A stretch of 64,000 nt of DNA, taken from the NCBI GenBank assembly GCA_008508345.1, contig QNGE01001329.1, forward strand, positions 60,092-124,091. Reading direction: 5' to 3'. Positions 60,001 through 61,784 of the stretch are shown piece after piece. Position numbers and translations under genes: made by a program. This DNA comes from Paragonimus westermani (lineage: Eukaryota > Platyhelminthes > Trematoda > Plagiorchiida > Troglotrematidae). Every line of letters begins with the position of its first letter. Position 1 is the stretch's first letter. A model generated the notes under the pieces. It was not told the origin of the DNA, ran no database searches, and saw nothing but the letters and a program-made list of their open reading frames with translations.

Positions 60001-61784
60001 CTAGCTAATTATCTCAGCTCGTGAAGAACATTCACCTCATTGACAAAACATAGAGAGTATCCATGCTGCACGTTCTAAGACACCGATCATCATCATAACG
60101 AGACAGGTCACTGAAAATGGAGCACTTTTCCATGCACACTTGACATCCGACGTAAATTTCTTTTCTATTAACTGCGCATTCCGTATTTGTGTCCAGCCAT
60201 TATCAGAAAGTAATGTTCATAATGAGAGAGTTTAACGTTGCAGCTATTAACGGTGTAATGTTGCCTGTTTAAGCAAGCTGTGAAAGCAACTAAGGACTAT
60301 GTGAACTTCAGATTCACGTAATGAACAGTTTCCTGAGAAGATTCTTCATGTACATGAAAAGAGTTTATTGGAAACGCCTATCAGAAGTCAGTTCGTATGT
60401 TCTACTTCCTTGAAATATACACAGACGATCCTCGGTGATAGTACAGTTTCCCGGTTTCAGGTTAAACAGCGCTATTAGATGGCATGATGTCAATAGGAAG
60501 GTGTGCATAACATTAAATAAAATCCAGCGCACATATCAGTTTCATGTTACAACCTCAAAGTGCATAAACGCTACGGGTGCAAATCAGAGTGTACAGTGTG
60601 ATGCACAAAGCATGCCTACTGAAGCGTGGAATTCACCTGGAAAACGAATCTGTGACATCCACTCCTTTGCAAGTAAAACACTGATCATCGCATCTGGTTG
60701 TTCAACTTTCTTCAATGAATGTGCACTTACTTTTGAACCACACTAATGACCCATCTGACCTAACAAACGCTTCAGACCTCAGATGCAATAGGGAGTAAGA
60801 CCAGGAATTTTTTCATGCATGGCACGTTAAAACCGCACCAAAACGGAGCTATAGTTTTCAAGACTAATGTTAGTCATCTGCAAAAATGCTTCCATTCTGC
60901 TTCTCGACATAGATGATGTTCTGATGTTGCGAATCACATTGTAACCATACTTTCTACCTCATATTTTAAAAAGTTGACGTCAGTCCACCGGGTGGTCACC
61001 CACTTTTTAGCAAGATACTTGCAATGGAAAAGTGCCAGTTTCCCATGTTTTCGTCATCGGGAGTAACGATGACTTTTGACAATTTGTCCTGAAGTTATCC
61101 ATCTTCCATCGGTCTCAAAAATATCTCAACAAAAGGACTCCAATTTGTTGTCCACAAGAGGTACTTGTTGTTTGTGTAAGTAATTACTTTTGGCAACTTA
61201 ATTTTACATGAAATTAATATGCTTCTGTAAACGTGGCATCTATGACTGTACAGTTTTAGCGTTAAATTTTAATAAATTCACATGCGTTTTTTACTCTCAT
61301 CGAAAGGCACTGCAAAGTGTTGTCATCCTCAAGGAACAAATTAGGTTTTTGTGTACTGGAAAGCAGACCCGGCTCGACCTTGTTTTAACAGGATTAACCG
61401 AGTGTCGCAGAATACCAGCATGCATGGGATAAGTCAGTTTACGCGCACAATTGTCTGACCGTGCCCATCTGATGGAACACTGGAGCACATCTCGATGGGC
61501 GATAACACCCTTTGTTGGTGTTCCCCGAGTGTGAACTCGGGGGAAGGGCACATTCTGATTGTATTTCTAAAAAAAAACTTCAAAGTGACGCAACAAACGA
61601 TAAAAATGATGCGATTCGAATGGCCCTTCATATCGAACAATTGAAGTTTTGGCGCATCAGTTTGATTTGTTCACTCACCAAGACTTGATTTACCGCATTT
61701 GAGTCCTCTCCTGGATATGGATGGTTGAAGGCCAAAGCCAGACAGTTGCAAAGAATTGTCACCAGAATAAAATAATCAAATGGT
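12014..61784 (-). CDS. cav1: Voltage-gated calcium channel alpha-1 subunit, L-type (Cav1), partial: 27 exons, IS1 to IVS3
   Basis: Pore-forming subunit of a high-voltage-activated Ca2+ channel in the plasma membrane; depolarisation opens it and Ca2+ enters to drive contraction and signalling. Seen: six-helix repeats I, II and III complete, IVS1-S3 of repeat IV, S4 segments with regularly spaced Arg/Lys, and pore glutamates in TMEGW (I), TGEDW (II) and TFEGW (III). Class calls to Cav1: TTEHYNQP after IIS1, AAEDP after IIIS1, SAFFIFS before IIIS1 and [11 protein letters not shown] after IIIS6. All exon phases close with the short donor of exon 14, giving about 1,104 residues. The size of a full alpha-1 (about 1,700-2,500) means the N-terminus, IVS4 to the IV pore, and the C-tail are missing. 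Exon lengths of 106, 140, 104, 60, 107, 159 and 111 nt agree with what I remember of vertebrate L-type genes. Gene-level span; exons are listed separately. Confidence 0.95.
12092..14308 (-). other. cav1: Cav1 intron 26
   Basis: Intron between IVS2 and IVS3 exons. Holds the 87-bp duplication with an internal N (12,935-13,109) and a weak tRNA-like A box near 14,002-14,015 (TAGCTCTGTGG), with only a poor B box about 40 bases on. Nothing coding recognised. Confidence 0.8.
12935..13109. repeat. Exact 87-bp direct duplication joined by a single N
   Basis: Bases 12,935-13,021 and 13,023-13,109 are identical as far as I can read, separated only by an ambiguous base at 13,022. An exact tandem copy with one N at the join is what scaffolding leaves when two contigs with overlapping ends are joined without merging them, so this is probably an assembly artefact. 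Confidence 0.85.
14309..14419 (-). CDS. cav1: Cav1 exon 26: IVS2
   Basis: Reads [20 protein letters not shown], then [17 protein letters not shown], the S1-S2 loop and S2 of repeat IV. 111 nt, phase 0 at both ends. Acceptor ttcttccacag; donor CGG|GTGCGT is non-consensus at +3 to +4 but is the only GT that joins to exon 27 in frame. Confidence 0.93.
14420..18455 (-). other. cav1: Cav1 intron 25
   Basis: About 4 kb between IVS1 and IVS2 exons. Several short ORFs occur on both strands without recognisable domains. A splice-like 16-nt segment at 15,452-15,467 was considered and rejected as an exon because exons 25 and 26 already join in frame. Confidence 0.8.
18456..18614 (-). CDS. cav1: Cav1 exon 25: III-IV linker and IVS1
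   Basis: Reads [40 protein letters not shown] and [13 protein letters not shown]. The linker block EYALK.RP.RRYIPK is characteristic of L-type channels. 159 nt, phase 0 at both ends; acceptor ttgaattatag, donor AAG|GTGAGT. Confidence 0.95.
18828..19029 (-). CDS. cav1: Cav1 exon 24: IIIS6 and start of the III-IV linker
   Basis: Reads [20 protein letters not shown], the S6 helix [31 protein letters not shown] and [11 protein letters not shown]. The last block is a Cav1 hallmark. Two features depart from vertebrate Cav1: Pro in place of Ala in IPFFM, and Ile instead of Met two residues before the IF pair. Acceptor ttgttctcacag, donor CAG|GTAGAA, 202 nt, phase 0 out. Confidence 0.95.
19030..21631 (-). 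other. cav1: Cav1 intron 23
   Basis: About 2.6 kb, AT-rich, between the domain III pore exon and IIIS6. I see nothing that can be called in it. Confidence 0.8.
21632..21778 (-). CDS. cav1: Cav1 exon 23: domain III turret and pore loop
   Basis: Reads [20 protein letters not shown], then [20 protein letters not shown] and [10 protein letters not shown]. The Glu of TFEGW is the third pore glutamate; a sequon NNS sits in the turret. Acceptor gtttcttttaatag, donor CCAAC|GTAAGT, phase 2, 147 nt. Confidence 0.95.
22079..22239 (-). CDS. cav1: Cav1 exon 22: III S4-S5 linker and IIIS5
   Basis: Reads [20 protein letters not shown], then [20 protein letters not shown] and [13 protein letters not shown]. 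The helix is clearly Cav1-like, yet the Thr and Gln of the vertebrate VTTLLQFMFA motif (two dihydropyridine contacts) are Phe and Glu here. Acceptor atccccctgcag, donor TGCAA|GTAAGT, 161 nt. Confidence 0.95.
22240..25456 (-). other. cav1: Cav1 intron 21
   Basis: About 3.2 kb between IIIS4 and IIIS5 exons. Contains a tRNA-like block on the plus strand (separate entry, 24,879-24,930). The 143-codon minus ORF at 22,850-23,281 has no recognisable domain and is likely chance. Confidence 0.8.
24879..24930 (+). repeat. tRNA-like block, possible SINE head
   Basis: Reads cgtaggacggtggtagcgca, followed about 15 bases later by a B-box-like GGTTTGAGCCT. The D-arm-like GGTGGTAGCGC and the B-box position fit a worn tRNA-derived promoter. 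Weak evidence. Confidence 0.35.
25457..25527 (-). CDS. cav1: Cav1 exon 21: IIIS4 voltage sensor
   Basis: Reads [20 protein letters not shown] then GLK, the near-invariant IIIS4 with Lys/Arg every third residue. 71 nt, phase 1 in, phase 0 out. Acceptor acgatttcag, donor AAG|GTCAGT. Confidence 0.95.
25654..25673 (-). CDS. cav1: Cav1 exon 20: 20-nt microexon, IIIS3-S4 loop
   Basis: Twenty bases between acceptor gtgcacag and donor TTA|GTGAGT. Exon 19 ends in phase 2 and exon 21 needs phase 1 at its start, so they cannot join directly; this piece corrects the frame exactly. The joined protein reads [20 protein letters not shown], placing REENSQVT in the extracellular S3-S4 loop, where the family has a similar short polar stretch. 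Loop length and composition affect gating in relatives. Confidence 0.8.
25674..26034 (-). other. cav1: Cav1 intron 19
   Basis: 361 bases between exon 19 and the 20-nt microexon. Nothing else seen. Confidence 0.75.
26035..26141 (-). CDS. cav1: Cav1 exon 19: IIIS2-S3
   Basis: Reads [20 protein letters not shown] followed by [15 protein letters not shown], the S2-S3 turn and S3 helix. Acceptor tgctttcag, donor TTACG|GTGAGT in phase 2, 107 nt. The next long exon starts in phase 1, which is resolved by the microexon at 25,673. Confidence 0.95.
26142..27509 (-). other. cav1: Cav1 intron 18 with a GC-richer patch
   Basis: Contains a GC-richer patch at about 26,740-26,990 that stands out from the AT-rich surroundings and may be an old repeat. 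At 26,350-26,381 a short unit (aatagcttgt) is repeated in tandem. No coding evidence. Confidence 0.6.
27510..27569 (-). CDS. cav1: Cav1 exon 18: IIIS2
   Basis: Exactly 60 nt and in phase 0 at both ends: [20 protein letters not shown]. In vertebrate L-type genes the exon at this place is also 60 nt and is one of a mutually exclusive pair (recalled, not checked). I looked for a second copy in the flanking introns and saw none. Acceptor ctttcaaccag, donor AAA|GTAAGT. Confidence 0.95.
27570..28435 (-). other. cav1: Cav1 intron 17
   Basis: Intron between IIIS1 and IIIS2 exons. Checked for an alternative 60-nt IIIS2 exon; none seen. Confidence 0.8.
28436..28565 (-). CDS. cav1: Cav1 exon 17: IIIS1
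   Basis: Reads [20 protein letters not shown], then [25 protein letters not shown] is the strong L-type marker after IIIS1. Acceptor taatttgcag, donor AATAAT|GTAAAC, 130 nt, phase 2 in and 0 out. Confidence 0.94.
28566..31293 (-). other. cav1: Cav1 intron 16
   Basis: About 2.7 kb. Short ORFs only; no domain, repeat or RNA recognised. Confidence 0.8.
31294..31457 (-). CDS. cav1: Cav1 exon 16: distal II-III linker up to IIIS1
   Basis: Reads [20 protein letters not shown], an acidic Gly-rich stretch, and ends [14 protein letters not shown], the family signature just before IIIS1, which fixes the frame. Starts in phase 0 after acacacag; a second AG six bases on (start 31,451) would also be in frame. 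Donor AACAA|GTGAGC, phase 2. Confidence 0.92.
31458..34110 (-). other. cav1: Cav1 intron 15
   Basis: About 2.65 kb in the II-III linker. A CT dinucleotide run lies at 31,565-31,580. A splice-like open segment around 32,733-32,793 fits no phase and was rejected. Confidence 0.7.
34111..34136 (-). CDS. cav1: Cav1 exon 15 (candidate): 26-nt microexon in the II-III linker
   Basis: Twenty-six bases lie between a strong acceptor (ttctgtttttctctctag) and a strong donor (CTCG|GTAAGT). Read from phase 1 it encodes GQKLLKISS and hands over phase 0, which is exactly what exon 16 needs. KLLKISS resembles the conserved K-L-K-I stretch of L-type II-III linkers, as I remember it. Joined instead to the long form of exon 14 it would run into a stop in exon 16. 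Splice-site quality is excellent, but so short an exon needs transcript support. Confidence 0.55.
34137..35705 (-). other. cav1: Cav1 intron 14, may hide a further exon
   Basis: Joins exon 14 to the 26-nt microexon. If the long form of exon 14 is used, an exon of length 3n+2 should lie here. One candidate is a 14-nt segment near 34,225-34,240 after tttctaattgactag, with donor GTAACA; it fits in phase but is weak. Holds repeat copy B at 35,306-35,412. Confidence 0.6.
35306..35412 (+). repeat. Dispersed repeat, copy B (truncated)
   Basis: Shares the first third of copy A: aacatcttgacgcggtgat, a ttggattgcggac block, then cggacgagccgtcgctcaac. The later blocks (cacacgacgtgtga, aataaag) are absent, so the copy is truncated or decayed. 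Confidence 0.55.
35706..35889 (-). CDS. cav1: Cav1 exon 14: end of IIS6 and acidic start of the II-III linker
   Basis: Starts [14 protein letters not shown], the inner gate of IIS6, then an uninterrupted run of eight Asp residues from alternating GAT/GAC codons, then a charged linker ([17 protein letters not shown] onward). There are two good donors: GAAG|GTGAGA, which would end the exon at 35,803 in phase 1, and CCAA|GTGAGT at 35,706 in phase 2. With the exons found downstream only the short form stays in frame. The long form looks coding in composition and would need another exon I did not identify. Confidence 0.9.
35890..37136 (-). other. cav1: Cav1 intron 13
   Basis: About 1.25 kb separating the two halves of the IIS6 helix. 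Nothing recognised. Confidence 0.8.
37137..37254 (-). CDS. cav1: Cav1 exon 13: domain II selectivity filter and first half of IIS6
   Basis: Begins directly with the filter [20 protein letters not shown] (second pore Glu, plus the Asp typical of repeat II), then [15 protein letters not shown] of IIS6. The donor is AACT|GTATCC, a weak match to consensus, but the codon it splits is completed as Tyr by the next exon to give [17 protein letters not shown], the expected IIS6 end. Confidence 0.93.
37621..37798 (-). pseudogene. Inverted partial copy of the GIY-YIG ORF end
   Basis: On the minus strand this reads the last part of the same protein as the plus-strand ORF ([19 protein letters not shown] ... 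LRLPWT, stop), cut off at its 5' side by the N gap. It contains no catalytic motif itself. Confidence 0.8.
37799..37876. other. Assembly gap (78 N)
   Basis: Seventy-eight consecutive N. Its true length may differ. It lies at the centre of the inverted retroelement pieces, a typical place for assembly failure. Confidence 0.99.
37877..38257 (+). CDS. Penelope-like retroelement, GIY-YIG endonuclease domain, 5' truncated
   Basis: Open from the gap edge to a TGA, about 126 residues. [20 protein letters not shown] contains the GIY-type (CIY) and YIG strands, followed by the conserved Arg and KEH helix ([10 protein letters not shown]). In Penelope-like elements this domain sits C-terminal to the reverse transcriptase and nicks target DNA for insertion. 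The reverse transcriptase part would lie in or beyond the gap and is not visible. It lies inside a host intron on the opposite strand to the channel gene. Confidence 0.85.
   Translation, partial: VKGEQPIGANSHCIYQFVCNCGESYIGRTDRCLNSRMKEHLPKWVQDVTAQSTPFVPGSHKLPAASIARHMLATGDRINPELTFRIIMRHAIPRFLRFAEVVAIRRLKPVLCVHKQLYVSLRLPWT
39619..39826 (-). CDS. cav1: Cav1 exon 12: II S4-S5 linker, IIS5 and pore helix start
   Basis: Reads [20 protein letters not shown], then the S5 helix [20 protein letters not shown] and GGRFNF. It ends in [13 protein letters not shown], the pore helix just before the filter. Acceptor ttgacgcag, donor TTCCAG|GTTAGT, phase 0, as in the family where the filter of repeat II begins a new exon. 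Confidence 0.95.
39827..41302 (-). other. cav1: Cav1 intron 11
   Basis: About 1.5 kb between IIS4 and the S4-S5 linker exons. Nothing recognised. Confidence 0.8.
41303..41528 (-). CDS. cav1: Cav1 exon 11: IIS2 to IIS4
   Basis: Contains IIS2 ([11 protein letters not shown]), the S2-S3 turn ([18 protein letters not shown]), IIS3 and the voltage sensor [16 protein letters not shown] with five regularly spaced Arg/Lys. Acceptor cgcctcatcacag, donor ACTCA|GTAAGT, phase 2, 226 nt. Confidence 0.95.
41620..41777 (-). CDS. cav1: Cav1 exon 10: basic pre-IIS1 segment and IIS1
   Basis: Starts with a strongly basic stretch ([14 protein letters not shown]) that precedes IIS1, then the helix [16 protein letters not shown] and [14 protein letters not shown]. 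The (S/T)EHYNQP block is typical of Cav1 rather than Cav2. Acceptor catgttttgcag, donor CAAG|GTTAGC, phase 1. The following intron is only 91 nt. Confidence 0.95.
41778..43551 (-). other. cav1: Cav1 intron 9
   Basis: About 1.8 kb before IIS1. Short ORFs without domains; nothing else seen. Confidence 0.8.
43552..43633 (-). CDS. cav1: Cav1 exon 9: distal I-II linker
   Basis: An 82-nt exon reading [19 protein letters not shown] and then KSHCQITL. It has no recognisable domain, but it is open, sits between two secure exons and is the only piece found that converts phase 1 (exon 8) to phase 2 (exon 10). Acceptor gaaaattcag is pyrimidine-poor; donor is AAA|GTATGT. Confidence 0.78.
43634..45745 (-). 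other. cav1: Cav1 intron 8 with fold-back repeat
   Basis: About 2.1 kb in the I-II linker. It contains the 197-bp fold-back element at 44,384-44,580; the rest is unremarkable. Confidence 0.8.
44384..44580. repeat. Fold-back (inverted) repeat with 93-bp arms and 11-nt spacer
   Basis: Arms 44,384-44,476 and 44,488-44,580 are reverse complements with only a few mismatches, separated by aaattatacgc. No obvious target-site duplication flanks it. Read outward from the centre, each arm carries CTGATGA or CTGGTGA, a TCACC/GGTGA hairpin and GAAAC, an order that resembles a hammerhead ribozyme core (see findings). A shorter related hairpin lies at 51,512-51,569. Confidence 0.85.
45746..45799 (-). CDS. 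cav1: Cav1 exon 8: acidic segment of the I-II linker
   Basis: A 54-nt exon encoding [18 protein letters not shown]. It follows a pyrimidine-rich acceptor (ccatttttag) and ends TCAG|GTGAAT. Both phases are 1, so it could be skipped without a frameshift. The Ser-Asp-Ser-Glu-Gly motif looks like a casein kinase 2 type site; that is inference from sequence only. Confidence 0.82.
45800..48798 (-). other. cav1: Cav1 intron 7 with degenerate simple repeat
   Basis: About 3 kb. From 45,850 to 46,330 the plus strand is dominated by imperfect GACA/GATA units, which translate on the minus strand to Ser/Val/Cys/Leu-rich nonsense. The rest holds short ORFs without domains. Confidence 0.8.
45850..46330. 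repeat. Degenerate GACA/GATA tract
   Basis: Repeated agacagac, gatagatag and gacggac units, too diverged for exact periodicity but clearly enriched. The minus-strand ORFs across it ([14 protein letters not shown]) are a by-product. Confidence 0.8.
48799..48914 (-). CDS. cav1: Cav1 exon 7: proximal I-II linker with beta-subunit binding site (AID)
   Basis: Begins [10 protein letters not shown], the standard start of the I-II linker, runs through a Lys/Arg/Glu-rich helix and ends in [14 protein letters not shown]. This is the alpha-interaction domain that docks the cytosolic beta subunit for trafficking and gating. The Gly-Tyr-x-x-Trp-Ile core is kept, but the consensus QQxExxL upstream of it is not conserved in register. 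Acceptor aacacag, donor GCAG|GTAGGT, phase 1. Confidence 0.92.
48915..49759 (-). other. cav1: Cav1 intron 6
   Basis: 845 bases between IS6 and the beta-binding exon. Nothing recognised. Confidence 0.8.
49760..49863 (-). CDS. cav1: Cav1 exon 6: IS6 pore helix
   Basis: Reads [20 protein letters not shown] then [15 protein letters not shown], the inner pore helix of repeat I. 104 nt, starting in phase 0 and ending GG|GTGAGT in phase 2, the same length and phase as I remember for vertebrate genes. The Gly-Ser before the FFVMNL hinge and the VLSG end leading to the I-II linker are intact. Confidence 0.95.
50041..50095 (-). repeat. tRNA-like promoter block, possible SINE head
   Basis: On the minus strand TAGCCAACGAG (A-box-like, 50,089-50,079) is followed about 25 bases later by GGTTCGATTCC (perfect B box, 50,053-50,043). 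No complete tRNA fold is obvious, so a tRNA-derived repeat is more likely than a tRNA gene. Confidence 0.5.
50888..51259 (+). other. Unassigned 123-codon open reading frame in a GC-richer block
   Basis: Starts ATG and reads [20 protein letters not shown] onward; polar, no signal peptide, membrane segment or domain that I recognise. The block from about 50,820 to 51,320 is visibly richer in G+C than the intron around it. It lies in a host intron on the opposite strand. It could be a repeat-derived ORF or a chance frame in GC-rich DNA; I would not name a function. Confidence 0.3.
51512..51569. repeat. Hairpin related to the 44.4-kb fold-back
   Basis: Bases 51,512-51,533 pair with 51,548-51,569 (22 bp, about three mismatches) around a 14-base loop. 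The loop and inner stem (gagcttggcattaaggttgc) match gagcttggcatttaggttgc of the fold-back, so the two belong to one repeat family. Confidence 0.7.
53023..53240 (-). CDS. cav1: Cav1 exon 5: domain I turret and pore loop
   Basis: Encodes the Cys-rich turret ([23 protein letters not shown]), pore helix [15 protein letters not shown] and selectivity filter TMEGW; its Glu is the first of the four that coordinate Ca2+. The usual VFQCITMEGW has become [10 protein letters not shown], so a Gln before the filter is Val. A glycosylation sequon NET lies in the turret. Acceptor ctaatctgtag, donor TATTAC|GTAAGA, phase 0, 218 nt. Confidence 0.95.
53241..54222 (-). other. cav1: Cav1 intron 4
   Basis: Just under 1 kb. 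Around 53,545-53,595 there is an AT-rich self-complementary stretch (tctatatac/gtatatag), and from 53,905 to 53,990 imperfect GATT/GACT units. No coding evidence. Confidence 0.75.
54223..54381 (-). CDS. cav1: Cav1 exon 4: I S4-S5 linker and IS5
   Basis: Reads [20 protein letters not shown] followed by [20 protein letters not shown], an almost invariant block of Cav1 channels covering the S4-S5 coupling helix and pore helix S5. It continues into the extracellular turret with a Cys (LHYTC). Acceptor ccccaaag, donor AAAC|GTGAGT. Phases 1 in and 1 out, 159 nt. Confidence 0.95.
54382..55903 (-). other. cav1: Cav1 intron 3
   Basis: About 1.5 kb. Nothing recognised; the minus ORF reaching 54,659 is a frame-shadow overlapping exon 4. 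Confidence 0.8.
55904..56001 (-). CDS. cav1: Cav1 exon 3: IS3-S4 loop and IS4 voltage sensor
   Basis: Follows a good acceptor (ctttcag) and reads [20 protein letters not shown] then [13 protein letters not shown], the first voltage sensor with Lys/Arg every third residue. The donor is CCAA|GTGAGTG, phase 1. At 98 nt the exon is clearly shorter than the vertebrate counterpart; the missing part is the S3-S4 loop, which is reduced to a few residues. The frame joins cleanly to the exons on both sides. Confidence 0.94.
56002..58553 (-). other. cav1: Cav1 intron 2 with repeat copy C
   Basis: About 2.55 kb. Holds repeat copy C (56,342-56,640) and a 16-base perfect palindrome cgggattcgaatcccg at 57,087-57,102, which contains a B-box-like core. 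Confidence 0.75.
56342..56640 (+). repeat. Dispersed repeat, copy C
   Basis: The fullest match to copy A: gatatctcaacgtgatgg start, gattgcggacaacaaag, a gagccgtggctcaac block, aacggtaggcaggaaacc, tacgacgtgtgagtggaaac, and gcaataaagacagtgctttg at the end. The block order is the same as in copy A, so the ends of the repeat are probably near these limits. Confidence 0.6.
58554..58693 (-). CDS. cav1: Cav1 exon 2: IS2 to IS3
   Basis: Starts in phase 0 after TTTAG and reads [20 protein letters not shown], then [20 protein letters not shown], the standard S2 end, S2-S3 turn and S3 start of repeat I. Ends ATAGG|GTAAGT in phase 2. At 140 nt it has the same length as the vertebrate exon I remember. 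The acidic residues of S2 and the Asp of WNVLDF are the usual counter-charges for the S4 voltage sensor. Confidence 0.95.
58694..61678 (-). other. cav1: Cav1 intron 1 with a cloverleaf-capable segment
   Basis: About 3 kb between IS1 and IS2 exons. Contains the structured segment 61,461-61,551, followed on the plus strand by a run of A (61,569-61,577). The remainder shows no coding or repeat signal I can name. Confidence 0.75.
61461..61551. other. Segment able to fold as a cloverleaf
   Basis: A closing stem GTGCCC/GGGCAC (61,461-61,466 with 61,546-61,551) encloses three hairpins: ATC-GATG/CATC-GAT (61,467-61,496, with small bulges), AACACC/GGTGTT with a seven-base loop (61,504-61,522) and CCCCGAGT/ACTCGGGG with a four-base loop (61,523-61,542). 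The last two are perfect. It is not a standard tRNA. It could be a structured repeat or RNA. Confidence 0.5.
61679..61784 (-). CDS. cav1: Cav1 exon 1 of fragment: IS1
   Basis: Encodes segment IS1 and the start of the extracellular loop: [14 protein letters not shown], then PYPGEDSN, which matches the P(Y/F)P..DSN block of L-type channels. The donor is TTG|GTGAGT in phase 0. The start is placed at the AG just before ACCATTTGA because this makes a 106-nt exon, the size I recall for the vertebrate equivalent. An alternative AG gives a start at 61,833 and adds residues reading [13 protein letters not shown] in frame, so the 5' end is the least certain part. No upstream exon was recognised in the remaining 2.2 kb. 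Confidence 0.88.
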
